Shown here: in pieces, positions 16,005 through 25,700 of the stretch | Layout of the letters: each line of letters opens with the position of its first letter | Numbering within the stretch: position 1 is the stretch's first letter | Assembly: GCA_902826155.1 (NCBI GenBank) | Contig: CADEDU010000013.1 | Span: 49,323 to 113,322 of the forward strand | From: an uncultured beta proteobacterium | Lineage (GTDB): Bacteria > Pseudomonadota > Gammaproteobacteria > Burkholderiales > SG8-39 | DNA length: 64,000 nucleotides | Direction: 5' to 3' | Notes under the pieces: generated by a model | Database searches by the model: none | What the model was told of the DNA's origin: nothing | Seen by the model: the letters and a program-made list of their open reading frames with translations, nothing else | Position numbers and translations under genes: made by a program

Positions 16005-17462
16005 TTGGTTCGAGTGCTGTCGGTCGTGCACGTGATGGGGATGATCGTCTTCATTTTCGGGCTGACCATCTTCGTTCCTTTGACCCTGTCCTTCGTCTTC
16101 GATGACGGTGCGCTGGTCGCGTACGACGAGTCGCTGGCGATCTGCCTGATCGGCGGCTTCGCGATGTGGTGGCTCACGCGCCGGCGCCAGCGCGAGCTCT
16201 CGCCCCGCGACGGCTTCCTGCTGGTGGCGCTGATCTGGATCCTGCTGCCGGCGATCGGCACGCTGCCGCTCTACCTGCAAATCCAGGGCTTGAGCTTTAC
16301 CGATGCCTACTTCGAGGCGGTCTCAGGCCTGACTGCCACTGGCGCAACAGTGCTCTCGGGCCTGGACAAGCTGCCGCCTTCGATCAACTTCTGGCGCGTG
16401 CAACTGCATTGGTTGGGCGGACTGGGCATCATCGTGCTGGCGGTGGCGATCCTGCCGATGCTGGGCGTGGGCGGACGACAGATCTTCCGCGCCGAGACGC
16501 CGGGTCCGTTCAAGGACGCCAAACTCACTCCACGCATCACGCAGACCGCGAAGGCGTTCTGGCTCATCTATACCGCGCTCACTGCGGCGTGCGCGCTCGC
16601 CTATCACGTCGCCGGCATGGCGTGGTTCGACGCGATCGTGCACGCCATGAGCACGATCTCGCTCGGCGGGTTCTCGTCGCACGACGCGAGCATCGGCCAC
16701 TACAACTCGCCGGCGATCGAGGTGGTGGGCATCGTGTTCATGCTGATCTCGGGGATCAACTTCGCCACCCACTTCCTGATGATCACGCGTCGCAGCGTGC
16801 GTCCGCTGCTCGCCGACACCGAAGCGCACTGGTTCCTGGCGATCCTGGCGGCGAGCTGCGTCGGGATCGCGATCTATCTCTGGAGCAATGGCGTCTACGC
16901 GGAGTTCTGGACCGCACTGCGCTACGCCACCTTCAACACGATGTCGGTCGCCACCACCCTCGGCTTTGCGAGCACCGACTACGGCCAGTGGCCGATCTTC
17001 GCCGGGCTGTGGATGCTCTACCTGTGCGGCTTCGTTACCTGCGCCGGCTCCACCGGTGGCGGCATCAAGCTGGTCCGCATGCAGATCATGGTCAAGCAGA
17101 TGACGCGCGAGACCACGCTGCTGCTGCATCCGCAGGCCAACGTTCGGCTCAAGCTGGTCGGACGGGTCGTGCCCAACCAGGTCGCGTTCGCGGTGCTGGC
17201 GTTCATGTCGTTCTACGGCGCGAGCATCGTCGTGTTGATGTTCGCGATGACGATGACGGGGCTCGACCTGCTCACCGCACTCTCGGCGGTGCTCGCCTGC
17301 GTCAACAACACCGGTCCGGGCCTGGGCATAGTCGGGCCGGCGAGCACATACGAGCCGTTGTCCGACGTGCAGACCTGGCTCTGCAGTATCGCGATGCTGC
17401 TCGGACGACTCGAACTGCTCACGCTGTTCGTGGTGCTCTCGCCGGGCTTTTGGCGCCGCTGA
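16005..17462 (+). CDS. trkH: TrkH-type potassium transporter
   Basis: A 485-residue channel-forming subunit of the Trk/Ktr system, importing K+ across the inner membrane. Four pore-loop repeats are visible with a filter glycine each: LTATGATVLSG near residue 108, STISLGGFSS near 218, MSVATTLGFAS near 314, and NNTGPGLG near 432. The length matches E. coli TrkH (483). The start is TTG at 16005, selected because GGGAGG lies about 8 bases upstream and codons further upstream are less hydrophobic and unsupported. The cytosolic regulatory partner TrkA is not in the window. Confidence 0.92.
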   Translation: MVRVLSVVHVMGMIVFIFGLTIFVPLTLSFVFDDGALVAYDESLAICLIGGFAMWWLTRRRQRELSPRDGFLLVALIWILLPAIGTLPLYLQIQGLSFTDAYFEAVSGLTATGATVLSGLDKLPPSINFWRVQLHWLGGLGIIVLAVAILPMLGVGGRQIFRAETPGPFKDAKLTPRITQTAKAFWLIYTALTAACALAYHVAGMAWFDAIVHAMSTISLGGFSSHDASIGHYNSPAIEVVGIVFMLISGINFATHFLMITRRSVRPLLADTEAHWFLAILAASCVGIAIYLWSNGVYAEFWTALRYATFNTMSVATTLGFASTDYGQWPIFAGLWMLYLCGFVTCAGSTGGGIKLVRMQIMVKQMTRETTLLLHPQANVRLKLVGRVVPNQVAFAVLAFMSFYGASIVVLMFAMTMTGLDLLTALSAVLACVNNTGPGLGIVGPASTYEPLSDVQTWLCSIAMLLGRLELLTLFVVLSPGFWRR

Positions 17463-17591
17463 GCCAAGCACATGTGAAGCAGGTGAGGGCCCTTCGGCCG
17501 GCGTATTGGTTGTAGGCTACGCGCGGCTGAACATCCCGCAACGTATGCCTGCCGCTGCGCGCGCGCCGGCACGTCACAAAGGAGATCCACC

Positions 17592-18209
17592 TTGATCTAC
17601 GAAATCCGGACTTATCAAGTCGCCGCCGGCAGCGTGCCGGAGGTCCAGAAGCGCTTCGCCGAAGGCTACGAGCATCGCAAGAAGCTCTCGGAGATCACCG
17701 CGTTCCTGTACACCGAACTCGGTCCGCTCAACGAGATCGTGCACATCTGGAAGTACCGCGATCTGGCCGAGCGCGATCGCATCCGCGCCGAGGCGGGCAA
17801 GACCGGCCACTGGCCGCCCAAGATCAGCGAGTTCATCCGCACCATGCGCTCGGAGATCGTCGTGCCGTTCACGTTCCTGCCGGAGCTGCCGCCCGGGCCG
17901 GTCGGACCGTACTTCGAACTGCGCTACTACACGCTGCGCGCCGGCAAGTTGCCCGATCTGCGCAGCGCCTGGGAGGCGCACATCGGCGAGCGTTTGAAGA
18001 TGTCGCCGGTGGTGCTCGCCGGTCCGGTCGAGTTCGGGGTCGCCAACGCGTTCGTGCACATCTGGGCCTACAAGAGTCTCGATCAGCGCATGGCGATCCG
18101 CGCCGAGGCCGCCAAGAAGGGCGTGTGGCCGCCGCCCGGCAGTGGCGACCGGGTGTTCACGCAGGACTCGAAGATCCTGATGCCGGCGTCGTGGTCGCCG
18201 CTGCAATAG
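17592..18209 (+). CDS. Tandem NIPSNAP-domain protein
   Basis: A 205-residue protein made of two NIPSNAP dimeric alpha/beta-barrel units. Unit one opens with MIYEIRTYQVAAGSVPEV, unit two with YFELRYYTLRAGKLPDLRS near residue 106, and each has the HIWKYRDL or HIWAYKSL strand. The start codon is TTG with AAAGGAG at good spacing. NIPSNAP proteins often accompany oxygenases and catabolic operons; their biochemical role is unknown. It is the first of three plus-strand genes, followed after 9 bases by a carboxymuconolactone-decarboxylase-like gene and a luciferase-like enzyme. Confidence 0.85.
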   Translation: MIYEIRTYQVAAGSVPEVQKRFAEGYEHRKKLSEITAFLYTELGPLNEIVHIWKYRDLAERDRIRAEAGKTGHWPPKISEFIRTMRSEIVVPFTFLPELPPGPVGPYFELRYYTLRAGKLPDLRSAWEAHIGERLKMSPVVLAGPVEFGVANAFVHIWAYKSLDQRMAIRAEAAKKGVWPPPGSGDRVFTQDSKILMPASWSPLQ

Positions 18210-18218
18210 GAGCCATCG

Positions 18219-18623
18219 ATGTCCGAGAAGGAGCTGAATGTCGGCCGCCAGCTGCGCCGCAAGCTGCTGGGAGATGCGTACGTCGATCGCATCGCCGCGA
18301 CGACGTACAAAGACCCGCAGATGCAGAAGTTCATCGATCTCGCCAGCGAGACGGTGTTCGGCACGCTGTGGACCCGCGTCGGCGTCGACCTCAAGACGCG
18401 CACGCTCGTCACGGTGGTGGCCGATGCGTCGACCGGCCGCGAGCCCGAGCTGGCGATCCATCTGCGCATGGCGCGCCGGCAGGGCTGGTCGGAGGATGAG
18501 CTGATCGAGGTGCTGCTGCATCTGATGGGTTACGTGGGCGCGCCGCTGGTGCGCGATGCGATGCTGGTGGCCACGAAGGTGTTCGCCGAGATGCGCGCAG
18601 AGGGGCCGCAAGCGCTGGAGTAA
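18219..18623 (+). CDS. Carboxymuconolactone decarboxylase-family protein
   Basis: A 134-residue all-alpha protein of the CMD/AhpD superfamily. The core segments WTRVGVDLKTRTLVTVVADAS (residues 51-71) and LAIHLRMARRQGWSEDELIEVLLH are typical. There is no CxxC, so it is not a peroxidase of the AhpD type; gamma-carboxymuconolactone decarboxylase-like chemistry or an unknown isomerase is more plausible. It starts 9 bases after the NIPSNAP gene and 8 bases before the luciferase-like gene, forming a tight three-gene operon. Its substrate is not established. Confidence 0.88.
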   Translation: MSEKELNVGRQLRRKLLGDAYVDRIAATTYKDPQMQKFIDLASETVFGTLWTRVGVDLKTRTLVTVVADASTGREPELAIHLRMARRQGWSEDELIEVLLHLMGYVGAPLVRDAMLVATKVFAEMRAEGPQALE

Positions 18624-18631
18624 GCGTCAAG

Positions 18632-19744
18632 ATGATTCGCGCTTGGCTGTTCACCTTCATGCAGCCGTACATGCGGCAGCATCCCGACCCGTTCGACCCG
18701 GCGATCGCGCAGGCGGCGATCCGCTGGCATATCGACGAGCTGTTTCCGCAAATCGAGGATGTCGGCTTCGAAGGGATCTTCTTCAGCGAGCATCATTTCC
18801 ACGGCAATCTGAGCGCCTCGCCGCATCTGTATCTCGCCGCCACCGCGATGCGCACGAAGCGGGTGCGGCTCGGCGTGATGGGCAGCGTGCTGCCGCTGCA
18901 CAACCCGTGGCGCGTCGCCGAGGAGATCGCCATCCTCGATCACCTCACCGGCGGGCGCCTGGAGATCGGCTATTCAAGCGGTACGGGGCCGCAGGAGCCG
19001 CTGATGGTGGGCTACACCGCTGAGGAGCTGCGGCCGCGCTTCGACGAATCGCTCGACATCATCGATGGCGCGCTGGCCGAACTCGAGCACAGCCACAAGG
19101 GCCGCTACTGGAACTTCGACCGGCTGTGCGTCACACCACGCCTGTTGCAGCAGGCGCCGCCGAAATGGATGACGGTGGTCACCGCCAATTCCGCGCGTAT
19201 CGCCGCCACGCGCGGCTACAAGATCTGCACCGCGTTCATGTCGGCGAAGGACGCGGCCGACGTGTTCGATGCATATCGAGAGGCCGCGGCCGGTGCCGGA
19301 CGTGCGGGCACGCCCGACATGCTCGGCTTGCGCCGGCGCTGTCTGGTGTGGGATACCGATCGCGAGGCCGAGCAGCTCGGGGCGGAAGTGCTGAAGGTCG
19401 GGCTGGAGCGCACCGGTCAGTTGTTCAAGCGCATGATCGAGCACGGCGTGAATCCACTCATCGGCGTGGCGCATCTCGACAAGGCGATCATGGCGTCGCG
19501 CCGCGCCGAAGCCGTCGATGCACCGGCTGCCAAGTTCGTCGCCGAGCCCGACGAGTGGGTGGTCGGATCGCCCGAGACGGTGGCCGAGAAAATCATCGCG
19601 CAGTGCCGCACCACCGGCGCGGGCCACTTCCTCGCCTACACGCTCGGCAGCATGGAACGCGCCGAGATGTCTCACAGCACCGAGCTGTGGCGCAAGGTGA
19701 TGCCGATCCTGGCGAAGGCCGAGGTCGCGGTGCGGGCCGGTTGA
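18632..19744 (+). CDS. LLM-class (luciferase-like) flavin monooxygenase
   Basis: A 370-residue TIM-barrel protein of the bacterial luciferase superfamily. Recognisable segments are GFEGIFFSEHHFHGN near residue 44 (the EHH motif), MGSVLPLHNPWRVAEEIAILD (88-108), and DHLTGGRLEIGYSSGTGPQEP near 107. It would use reduced FMN to oxidise an organic substrate and needs a flavin reductase in trans. It is the last gene of the NIPSNAP/CMD/LLM operon, so the three likely serve one degradation step series. It ends a few bases from the convergent piuC-like gene. Confidence 0.87.
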   Translation: MIRAWLFTFMQPYMRQHPDPFDPAIAQAAIRWHIDELFPQIEDVGFEGIFFSEHHFHGNLSASPHLYLAATAMRTKRVRLGVMGSVLPLHNPWRVAEEIAILDHLTGGRLEIGYSSGTGPQEPLMVGYTAEELRPRFDESLDIIDGALAELEHSHKGRYWNFDRLCVTPRLLQQAPPKWMTVVTANSARIAATRGYKICTAFMSAKDAADVFDAYREAAAGAGRAGTPDMLGLRRRCLVWDTDREAEQLGAEVLKVGLERTGQLFKRMIEHGVNPLIGVAHLDKAIMASRRAEAVDAPAAKFVAEPDEWVVGSPETVAEKIIAQCRTTGAGHFLAYTLGSMERAEMSHSTELWRKVMPILAKAEVAVRAG

Positions 19745-19750
19745 ACCGGC

Positions 19751-20437
19751 CTAGGCCTGCGCCCACATGCGCAACAGGTTGTGATAGCAGTTGGTGAGCT
19801 GAATGACCGGCGCCGATTCGCCCTGCGTGCCGCGCAATTCGAGCATCGCCATGTCCATGTCGAAGAGCACGCGTCGCTGCGCGTCGTCGCGCACCATGCT
19901 TTCCATCCAGAAGAACGATGCGATCCGCGCGCCACGCGTGACCGGTTCCACCCGATGCACGCTCGATGCGGGATAGAGCACCATGTCGCCCGCCGGCAGC
20001 TTGACCTCGCGCGTGCCGAAGGTGTCTTCGATTACCAGCTCGCCGCCGTCGTAGTCCTCGGGCGCCGACAGGAACAGCGTCGCCGATAGATCGGTGCGCA
20101 AACGCATGCCGGTCGGTGGATGGGTGCGGATCGCGTTGTCGACGTGATTGCCGAACGCGTTGGTCGCGCCGCTGTAACGGTTGAATAGCGGCGGATAGAT
20201 GTGTCGGGGCAGCGCCGCGGTGAAGAACAACGCGCTTCGCTCCAGCCCCGCCTGCACGATGGCGCGAGCTGCGCGGGCTGCCTCGCTCGTCTCGGGCAAC
20301 TGCAGATTGTTCTTTACCGCCGCCGACTGGGTGCCCGCCGTGATGCGTCCGTCGGCCCAGTCGGCCTGCGCGATCAGATGCAGACACTGGTGCACCTGCT
20401 CGGCGTTCAGTACCGCGGGAATGTGGATCAGCATCAC
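19751..20437 (-). CDS. piuC: PiuC-type Fe2+-dependent dioxygenase
   Basis: A 228-residue PKHD-type hydroxylase. The Fe ligands are His98-x-Asp100 (GNHVDN) and His161 (SSVHRV), with Arg171 (ARIASFFW) for 2-oxoglutarate. The overall pattern [14 protein letters not shown] and KNNLQLP is characteristic of PiuC/Sbp-like proteins found next to TonB siderophore receptors. The stop of the receptor gene is 13 bases upstream on the same strand, so both are probably under the same Fur-regulated promoter. The biological role in iron uptake is unresolved; hydroxylation of a siderophore or of a membrane protein is guesswork. Confidence 0.9.
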   Translation of the reverse strand: MMLIHIPAVLNAEQVHQCLHLIAQADWADGRITAGTQSAAVKNNLQLPETSEAARAARAIVQAGLERSALFFTAALPRHIYPPLFNRYSGATNAFGNHVDNAIRTHPPTGMRLRTDLSATLFLSAPEDYDGGELVIEDTFGTREVKLPAGDMVLYPASSVHRVEPVTRGARIASFFWMESMVRDDAQRRVLFDMDMAMLELRGTQGESAPVIQLTNCYHNLLRMWAQA

Positions 20438-20450
20438 GGCACTCCGCGCA

Positions 20451-22847
20451 TCACATGAAGCGATAGCCGAATGTCACCAGCACCGTGCGTAGCGGCCCCG
20501 GGATCACGTGTCCGCCGTTGTCGTACACCTCGGCGTAGTAGCGGCGGTTGAGCACGTTGATCACGTTCAGGCGCACGAAGTGACGCTCGCGTTCGTAGGC
20601 GAGCAGCGCATCGAGGCGGTAGTAGTGCGGGGCCACGTTGGCCTGGATCGGCGCGGTGCCGCCGGTGCCGTACGCCAGCCGGTTGCCCTTGCCCTCGATA
20701 CCGCCGCCGACGCGCCAGTAGTTGAACAGCCGATAGGTGCTCCATAGGCTGTAGGTATAGGGCGGGGCGTTGCGCGGTCGCATGCCCTGCGTGTTGGGAT
20801 TGGCCGTCGGCGCGGCCTCGTCGATCTCGGCGCGCATGAACGCCACGCCGCCGAATACCTCCCAGCGCGATGTGATGCGGCCAGCGGCTTCGAGCTCGAT
20901 GCCGTCGGTGTGGCGCTTCTTCGATAGCAGCGTGGCGGTCTGCGCCGATTCGAAGTCGGTGTTGCGCTCCCAGGTCTTTTCGGCGCGGTAGAGCGCGGAG
21001 CGCAGCGACAGGTTGCCCCCGAACAGTTCCCACTTGGCGCCCAGTTCAGCGGTTCGGCTGCGCTCGGCCCGATAGACGACCGACGCCGCGGTGAACTGGT
21101 ACAGATCGGCAGTGGGATTGAATGAATCACTATAGGCTAAGTAGTAGGTTTGCAGATCGGTGGGTTGGTACAGCAGTCCGCCGCGATAGCTCCATTCGCC
21201 ATAGTCGATGTTCGCACCGTTGCTGTACTCGGCGCTCAGCTGATCGCGTCGCACGCCGCTGAGCAGCTTCCAGCCGCGCACGATCTCGACGGTGTCCTGC
21301 GCGTAGATGCCCAGGGAGCGGCCGTCGTAGGTGTTGATGCCGTTGCGGATCTGATTGCCGTAGCTGGCGGGCAGCGCCGGTGAGCTGTTGGGATCGCCGA
21401 GGGTAGTGGCCGGAGCGATGGCCGCCGCGATGCTGTTGTAGTTCCAGCGGCCGGCGCGTTCCTTGAGCAGTTCGAGGCCCACCAGTCCTTCGTGCTTCAG
21501 ACCCAGTGCGGTGAAGCGCGAGACCAGATCGGTCTGGCTGGTGATGGTGTGCTCCTCGCCGCCGCGCGCCTGGCGGTTGCGGTTCACGACCGTCGCGTCG
21601 CTGATGGTCGTCGTGCCCGCCGCAAGCCGCGGCGCGACGCCCCATAGATCGCGCGCGTAGTCGGCCATCCGCAGGACCGAGCGCAGTTCGGTGCCCGGCG
21701 CGATGCGGAACTTGTAGGTCGCGGTGGCCATCCGCGTCTCGTTCTCTTCGTAGTCCGAAGTGGTGCCGTAGAACCGGCTTGCGGGCACGTCGACCGGACG
21801 CAGATTGAAATAGGGCACGCCGTAGTCGGTGACGTTGCGGGTGTGCAGGTACAGGTAGCCGATCGAGAACTCGTGGCGCGTGCCGATGCCCCAGCTGAAC
21901 GTCGGCGCCACGCCTTCGCGCTTGGAGTGCACCCAGTCGCGCGTGCTGCCGGCGTCGGTCTTCATCGCATTCAGGCGCAGCGCCGCGTTCTCGCCGGTCA
22001 CCCGATTCATGTCGAGCGTGGTACGTAAGTAGCTGTCGGTGCCCAGCGTGGCGGCCACGTCGCTGCGATTGATCAGCAGCGGCTGCTTGCTTACCTGGTT
22101 GATCACGCCACCGGCTTGACCCTTGCCGAACAGCATCGCCGCCGAACCGCGCAGCACGTCGATCTGCTCGAGATAGAACGTCTCGCGGTTGTATTGCGCC
22201 ACGTCGCGGATGCCGTCGAGATAGGTGTCACCGAACGTATAGAAGCCGCGCAGATTGATGTTGTCGCCGATGCGTCCGCCTTCGCCTGCGTTGAACGTGA
22301 GCCCAGGCACATAGCGCAGCGCCTCGCGCATCGTGCCGGCGGCCTGATCCTGCATCAGCGCATTGGGCACGATCGTGAGCGACTGCGGCAGATCCTTCGG
22401 CAGCTGATCGATCTTGCCGGCGCGCGTGGTGCCGCCTTGATAGCCGGTGTTGGCGCTTTCACGCTGGCCCTGCACGTTGACCGGCGGCAGCGCGGTCTCC
22501 GCCGCGGCAGGTGTGTTCTGGGCGCCGGCCTGCGCGAGTGCGCTGTTGGGCGTAAGCGCGATCGCCGTGAGCATCGCGCCGATCGGCATCAGATCGAACG
22601 CGAGGCGTCTCGGCGTAGCCGATGTGCCCGACGCTATCGATCGGCCAGACGCAACCGACGTTTCAAACGCTGCCGACGTTTCAGGTGCGGCCAACGCTCC
22701 GGAAATTGAGTGCTGTTCGCTGGCGTCAGACCGAGCCGCGCGCGATAGGCCGCGCCGGAGCGCGAGGACCAGCGGACACGGCCGCAGCAGACATTGACCC
22801 GAGACCGGGCGTGAGCGGGTAGACACCTTCTTTCTTCCTTTCGTCAT
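20451..22847 (-). CDS. TonB-dependent siderophore receptor (Fiu-like)
   Basis: A 798-residue outer-membrane receptor. The plug domain shows [56 protein letters not shown] and [21 protein letters not shown], and the C-terminus ends [11 protein letters not shown], with the terminal aromatic residue followed by Met. TonB energy from the TonB-ExbBD complex drives ferric catecholate uptake in this family. The N-terminus is odd: about 80 low-complexity residues ([16 protein letters not shown] and similar) precede a hydrophobic signal-like stretch (84-106) ending ALAQ. Either the true start is lower, such as the Met near residue 87, or the signal peptide is of the long type. A Fur-overlapped promoter lies upstream. 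Confidence 0.92.
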   Translation of the reverse strand: MTKGRKKVSTRSRPVSGQCLLRPCPLVLALRRGLSRAARSDASEQHSISGALAAPETSAAFETSVASGRSIASGTSATPRRLAFDLMPIGAMLTAIALTPNSALAQAGAQNTPAAAETALPPVNVQGQRESANTGYQGGTTRAGKIDQLPKDLPQSLTIVPNALMQDQAAGTMREALRYVPGLTFNAGEGGRIGDNINLRGFYTFGDTYLDGIRDVAQYNRETFYLEQIDVLRGSAAMLFGKGQAGGVINQVSKQPLLINRSDVAATLGTDSYLRTTLDMNRVTGENAALRLNAMKTDAGSTRDWVHSKREGVAPTFSWGIGTRHEFSIGYLYLHTRNVTDYGVPYFNLRPVDVPASRFYGTTSDYEENETRMATATYKFRIAPGTELRSVLRMADYARDLWGVAPRLAAGTTTISDATVVNRNRQARGGEEHTITSQTDLVSRFTALGLKHEGLVGLELLKERAGRWNYNSIAAAIAPATTLGDPNSSPALPASYGNQIRNGINTYDGRSLGIYAQDTVEIVRGWKLLSGVRRDQLSAEYSNGANIDYGEWSYRGGLLYQPTDLQTYYLAYSDSFNPTADLYQFTAASVVYRAERSRTAELGAKWELFGGNLSLRSALYRAEKTWERNTDFESAQTATLLSKKRHTDGIELEAAGRITSRWEVFGGVAFMRAEIDEAAPTANPNTQGMRPRNAPPYTYSLWSTYRLFNYWRVGGGIEGKGNRLAYGTGGTAPIQANVAPHYYRLDALLAYERERHFVRLNVINVLNRRYYAEVYDNGGHVIPGPLRTVLVTFGYRFM

Positions 22848-23336
22848 GGTTCATGTTCTGAACTCGCTACCTGGCGAAAGGCTGGGTGGCTGGGGCCCAT
22901 CGAGTGTCGGACCGGTCGATCAAGAACCTGCCCGGTTGCCGGAAATCATGCTTTGCCAATGATAATCATTCGCATTTAAATCGACAATAGCGCGATACGG
23001 CGAATCGACATTCGTTGTCAGAGCTGCGGTTGTCGCGGCGCTGGACTCAAGGCTGCGTGGGGCCGTCAGCGCACTCATTCGCGACGCGCGCGCTCTTGAC
23101 GCAGTTCGATCAACAGAAGGGCTTCGGACCATCACGCTGTCGCGGCGAAGCCTTCCATCGCCGACGAGCGTGCGCCGATGTGCGCGTGCATGTCTCGCTC
23201 TCCCTGACGGAATCGCGCGCGCGACGAGTGGCCTCGACCGGCTGCGCGATCGACGCCACCATCGGAATGGAATGCGATGCGTGCGTACGACGTGCGCGTC
23301 GCGCGCCGATCGTGAATCTTCCTGACTGATGCGAGT
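22848..23336. other. Divergent intergenic region, receptor and sugar dehydrogenase
   Basis: About 490 bases between the siderophore receptor (minus) and the lipoprotein sugar dehydrogenase (plus). It holds the receptor promoter and Fur box near 22959-22987. The remaining part, 23000-23336, is GC-rich and has no gene I can support on either strand: the frames there look like random translations and lack ribosome-binding sites. Confidence 0.5.
22957..22987 (-). promoter_or_regulatory. Fur-regulated promoter of the siderophore receptor
   Basis: On the minus strand a -35 hexamer TTGTCG (22982-22987) and a -10 hexamer TATCAT (22959-22964) are separated by 17 bases. The sequence AATGATAATCATT (as read on the plus strand, 22959-22971) covers the -10 and is a near-perfect Fur core of the GATAATGATAATCATTATC family. 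Iron-loaded Fur should occlude RNA polymerase, so expression is expected when iron is scarce. The transcript leader would be about 105 nt. Confidence 0.8.
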
Positions 23337-23345
23337 GTGCTGAAC

Positions 23346-25220
23346 ATGAAGTGGGGCTCATCGATATTGAGCGTTGCCCTGTCGGGCTTGGTGCTGACTG
23401 GTTGCCTCAACGACAGTCAGGACTCATCCAACGCGGGCAGCGCGGGCGCGGCGAGTTCCGCCGCCAATTCCAGCGGGAACGCCGGCGCCAACCCGCCCGC
23501 ATCGACGGGCCCTGATGTGCAGGCACCGACCGTCCCGTCCAACGTGATGACCACGGCAGTCTTGCCGACGCGGGTCGATCTGAGCTGGACGGCTTCCACC
23601 GACAACGTGGGCGTGACGGCCTATCGCGTGCTGCGCAACGGGACCCAGGTCGCCACTAGCACCGGTACGACCCACAGCGATACCGGGCTCACGCTCAACA
23701 CGAGCTACACCTATACCGTGATCGCCGTGGATGCGGCCGGCAACGCATCGTCCCCGTCGGCGAGCTTGAATGTGCGCACGCCCGCGGTGGCCGATACGCA
23801 GGCGCCCAGCACGCCCAACGGCCTGGCCGCTACGGCCGCCGCGAGCCAGATCAGCCTTGTGTGGAGTGCCGCAACCGACAACACCGCTGTCACCGGCTAT
23901 CGCGTCGAGCGCTGCCAGGGCGCGGCCTGCACCAATTTCGTGCAAGTCGCAACGCCTAACGCGACGGGCCACGTCGATTCCGGTCTCGCTGCGAGCACTA
24001 CCTTTCGCTATCGCGTGCGTGCGGCGGATGCGGCGGGCAATCTGTCCAACTACTCGAACATCGCCGACGGCACGACGCCCGCTGGATCACCGCCATCTAC
24101 CGTGGTGCCGACGTTGACCCGCACGACGTTCATGGCTGGGCTGAGCTCGCCGTGGGACATGGCCTTCATGCCGGACGGCACGATGTTCTTCACCGAGAAG
24201 TGCCGGGGACTGTCGGTGCGACTGCCCAACGGCACGGTCAACCGACTGCTCGGCATGGGCGGCACTTCAGGCTTCGCCAGCACCGCGGCCGACCTGTTCT
24301 GCGAGGGGCAGAGCGGCATGCACGGCGTGGCGCTCGATCCGGACTTCGCCAACAACCGCACCCTCTATGTTTTCTCTGCATCCAACCTGAGCAACAACCC
24401 CCGCACCAATCGCGTGTTGCGAATGAGCGTCAACGCCGCGTTGACGGCGGTGTCGGGGCGCACCGACATCATCTCCGACATCGCGTTCAAGCAAGTGGGT
24501 ACTGCAGTCGGTGGCTCCGGTGCTCACAGCGGCGGGCGCATCGCCTTCGGCCCCGATGGTTTTCTCTACGTCACCACCGGCGACAATCACAACCCGTCGC
24601 TGCCGCAGGATCCGGTGCGGCTCGGCGGCAAGGTGTTGCGCGTGGACCGCAACGGTGCCGCTGCGCCGGGCAACGGCGTGCCGGCCGGATTCGACCCGCG
24701 GATCTATACCTACGGCCATCGCAACGTGCAGGGCATCACCTTCCGTCCGGGCACCGGCCAGCCGTTCAGCGCAGAACATGGTCCGAATCACAGCGACGAG
24801 GTCACCGCTCTGGTGGCTGGACGCAACGCCGGCTGGGATCCGCAGAATCGCCCTGGGCTGAACTGCCCCGAAAACTACTGCGGCTACGCAGGCAGCGCGA
24901 CCACGATGCCGATGACCGATACGGCGCGCTTCCCCACGGCACTCCCGCCGGCGTGGACCAACTCCGGCAGCTCTCAAGGCATGGGCCCGGCAGCGTTCCT
25001 CAGCGGTGCCCAGTGGAAAGCTTGGGACGGCCGGCTCGCCGTGAGCATCATGGGCGGCAATCGCACCGACATCCTGACGCTGAACGCGGCGGGCGTCGCC
25101 ACCGCGAATGCGAATTCGGGCTTGCCGAGCGCGCGCATGCGATCGCTTGTGCAAGGCCCCGACGGCAACCTGTACGTCGCGACCGACGCCGGGGAAATCT
25201 GGCGCGTGGTGCCGAACTGA
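23346..25220 (+). CDS. PQQ-type aldose dehydrogenase lipoprotein with FN3 repeats
   Basis: About 624 residues, using the Met at 23346 (or the Met three codons earlier). Signal and lipobox are clear: SGLVLTGC with Cys at about 20. Two fibronectin type III domains follow (TVPSNVMTTA to SLNVRTP, and STPNGLAAT to YSNIADG). The rest is a six-bladed soluble quinoprotein glucose/aldose dehydrogenase propeller: PWDMAFMPDGTMFFTE, MHGVALDPDF, HSGGRIAFGPDGFLYVTTGD, YGHRNVQGITF and EHGPNHSDEV. It should oxidise sugars in the periplasm or outside, if PQQ is available; no PQQ gene is in the window. The FN3 module probably binds a surface or polysaccharide. Its link to adjacent iron genes is unclear. Confidence 0.87.
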   Translation: MKWGSSILSVALSGLVLTGCLNDSQDSSNAGSAGAASSAANSSGNAGANPPASTGPDVQAPTVPSNVMTTAVLPTRVDLSWTASTDNVGVTAYRVLRNGTQVATSTGTTHSDTGLTLNTSYTYTVIAVDAAGNASSPSASLNVRTPAVADTQAPSTPNGLAATAAASQISLVWSAATDNTAVTGYRVERCQGAACTNFVQVATPNATGHVDSGLAASTTFRYRVRAADAAGNLSNYSNIADGTTPAGSPPSTVVPTLTRTTFMAGLSSPWDMAFMPDGTMFFTEKCRGLSVRLPNGTVNRLLGMGGTSGFASTAADLFCEGQSGMHGVALDPDFANNRTLYVFSASNLSNNPRTNRVLRMSVNAALTAVSGRTDIISDIAFKQVGTAVGGSGAHSGGRIAFGPDGFLYVTTGDNHNPSLPQDPVRLGGKVLRVDRNGAAAPGNGVPAGFDPRIYTYGHRNVQGITFRPGTGQPFSAEHGPNHSDEVTALVAGRNAGWDPQNRPGLNCPENYCGYAGSATTMPMTDTARFPTALPPAWTNSGSSQGMGPAAFLSGAQWKAWDGRLAVSIMGGNRTDILTLNAAGVATANANSGLPSARMRSLVQGPDGNLYVATDAGEIWRVVPN

Positions 25221-25257
25221 GGCGTTGTCCGCGCCGCAACCCGCACCACCACGTGCT

Positions 25258-25698
25258 TTATCTCGTGCGGCCGGCGGCCTCCATCGTGTCGGGCTCACTC
25301 ACGAAACCGATGCGAGTCACGCCGCGTCGTGCCGCGTCGGCCATCACGCGCGCGACGTGTTCGTAATGCGTGAGCCGATCGGCGCGCAGATGTAGTTCGG
25401 GTTGCGGCACGGTCGCAGCCACTGCCGCGAGACGTTCGATCAACTCGTCGCGCGTCACCGCATTGCCATTCCACAGCACTTCGCCGGAATCGCGGATCGC
25501 CAGTTGCACATTGTCGGGCTGCGTTACGTTCGGCGTGCTCGTCGCCTTGGGCAGATCGATCTTCACCGCGTGGGTGAGCAACGGCGCGGTGACGATGAAG
25601 ATCACCAGCAGCACCAGCATCACGTCGATCAGCGGGATCATGTTGATTTCGGCGAGCGGCTGATTGGCGCTGCTGCGATGGAGGTCGGCCAAAGCCAT
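25258..25698 (-). CDS. exbD: ExbD, biopolymer transport protein
   Basis: A 146-residue inner-membrane protein with one N-terminal transmembrane segment (residues 20-42) containing the essential Asp in IPLIDVMLVLL, and a periplasmic domain. With ExbB it forms the proton-driven motor for TonB. The gene directly follows exbB after 2 bases on the same strand and is the last gene of the hemP-tonB-exbB-exbD operon. It ends 37 bases from the stop of the convergent sugar dehydrogenase. Confidence 0.93.
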   Translation of the reverse strand: MALADLHRSSANQPLAEINMIPLIDVMLVLLVIFIVTAPLLTHAVKIDLPKATSTPNVTQPDNVQLAIRDSGEVLWNGNAVTRDELIERLAAVAATVPQPELHLRADRLTHYEHVARVMADAARRGVTRIGFVSEPDTMEAAGRTR

Positions 25699-25700
25699 GA

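Noticed and set aside
23015..23329. Possible small gene between the siderophore receptor and the sugar dehydrogenase
   Set aside because: No ribosome-binding site, Arg-rich random-like translation, and no recognised domain.
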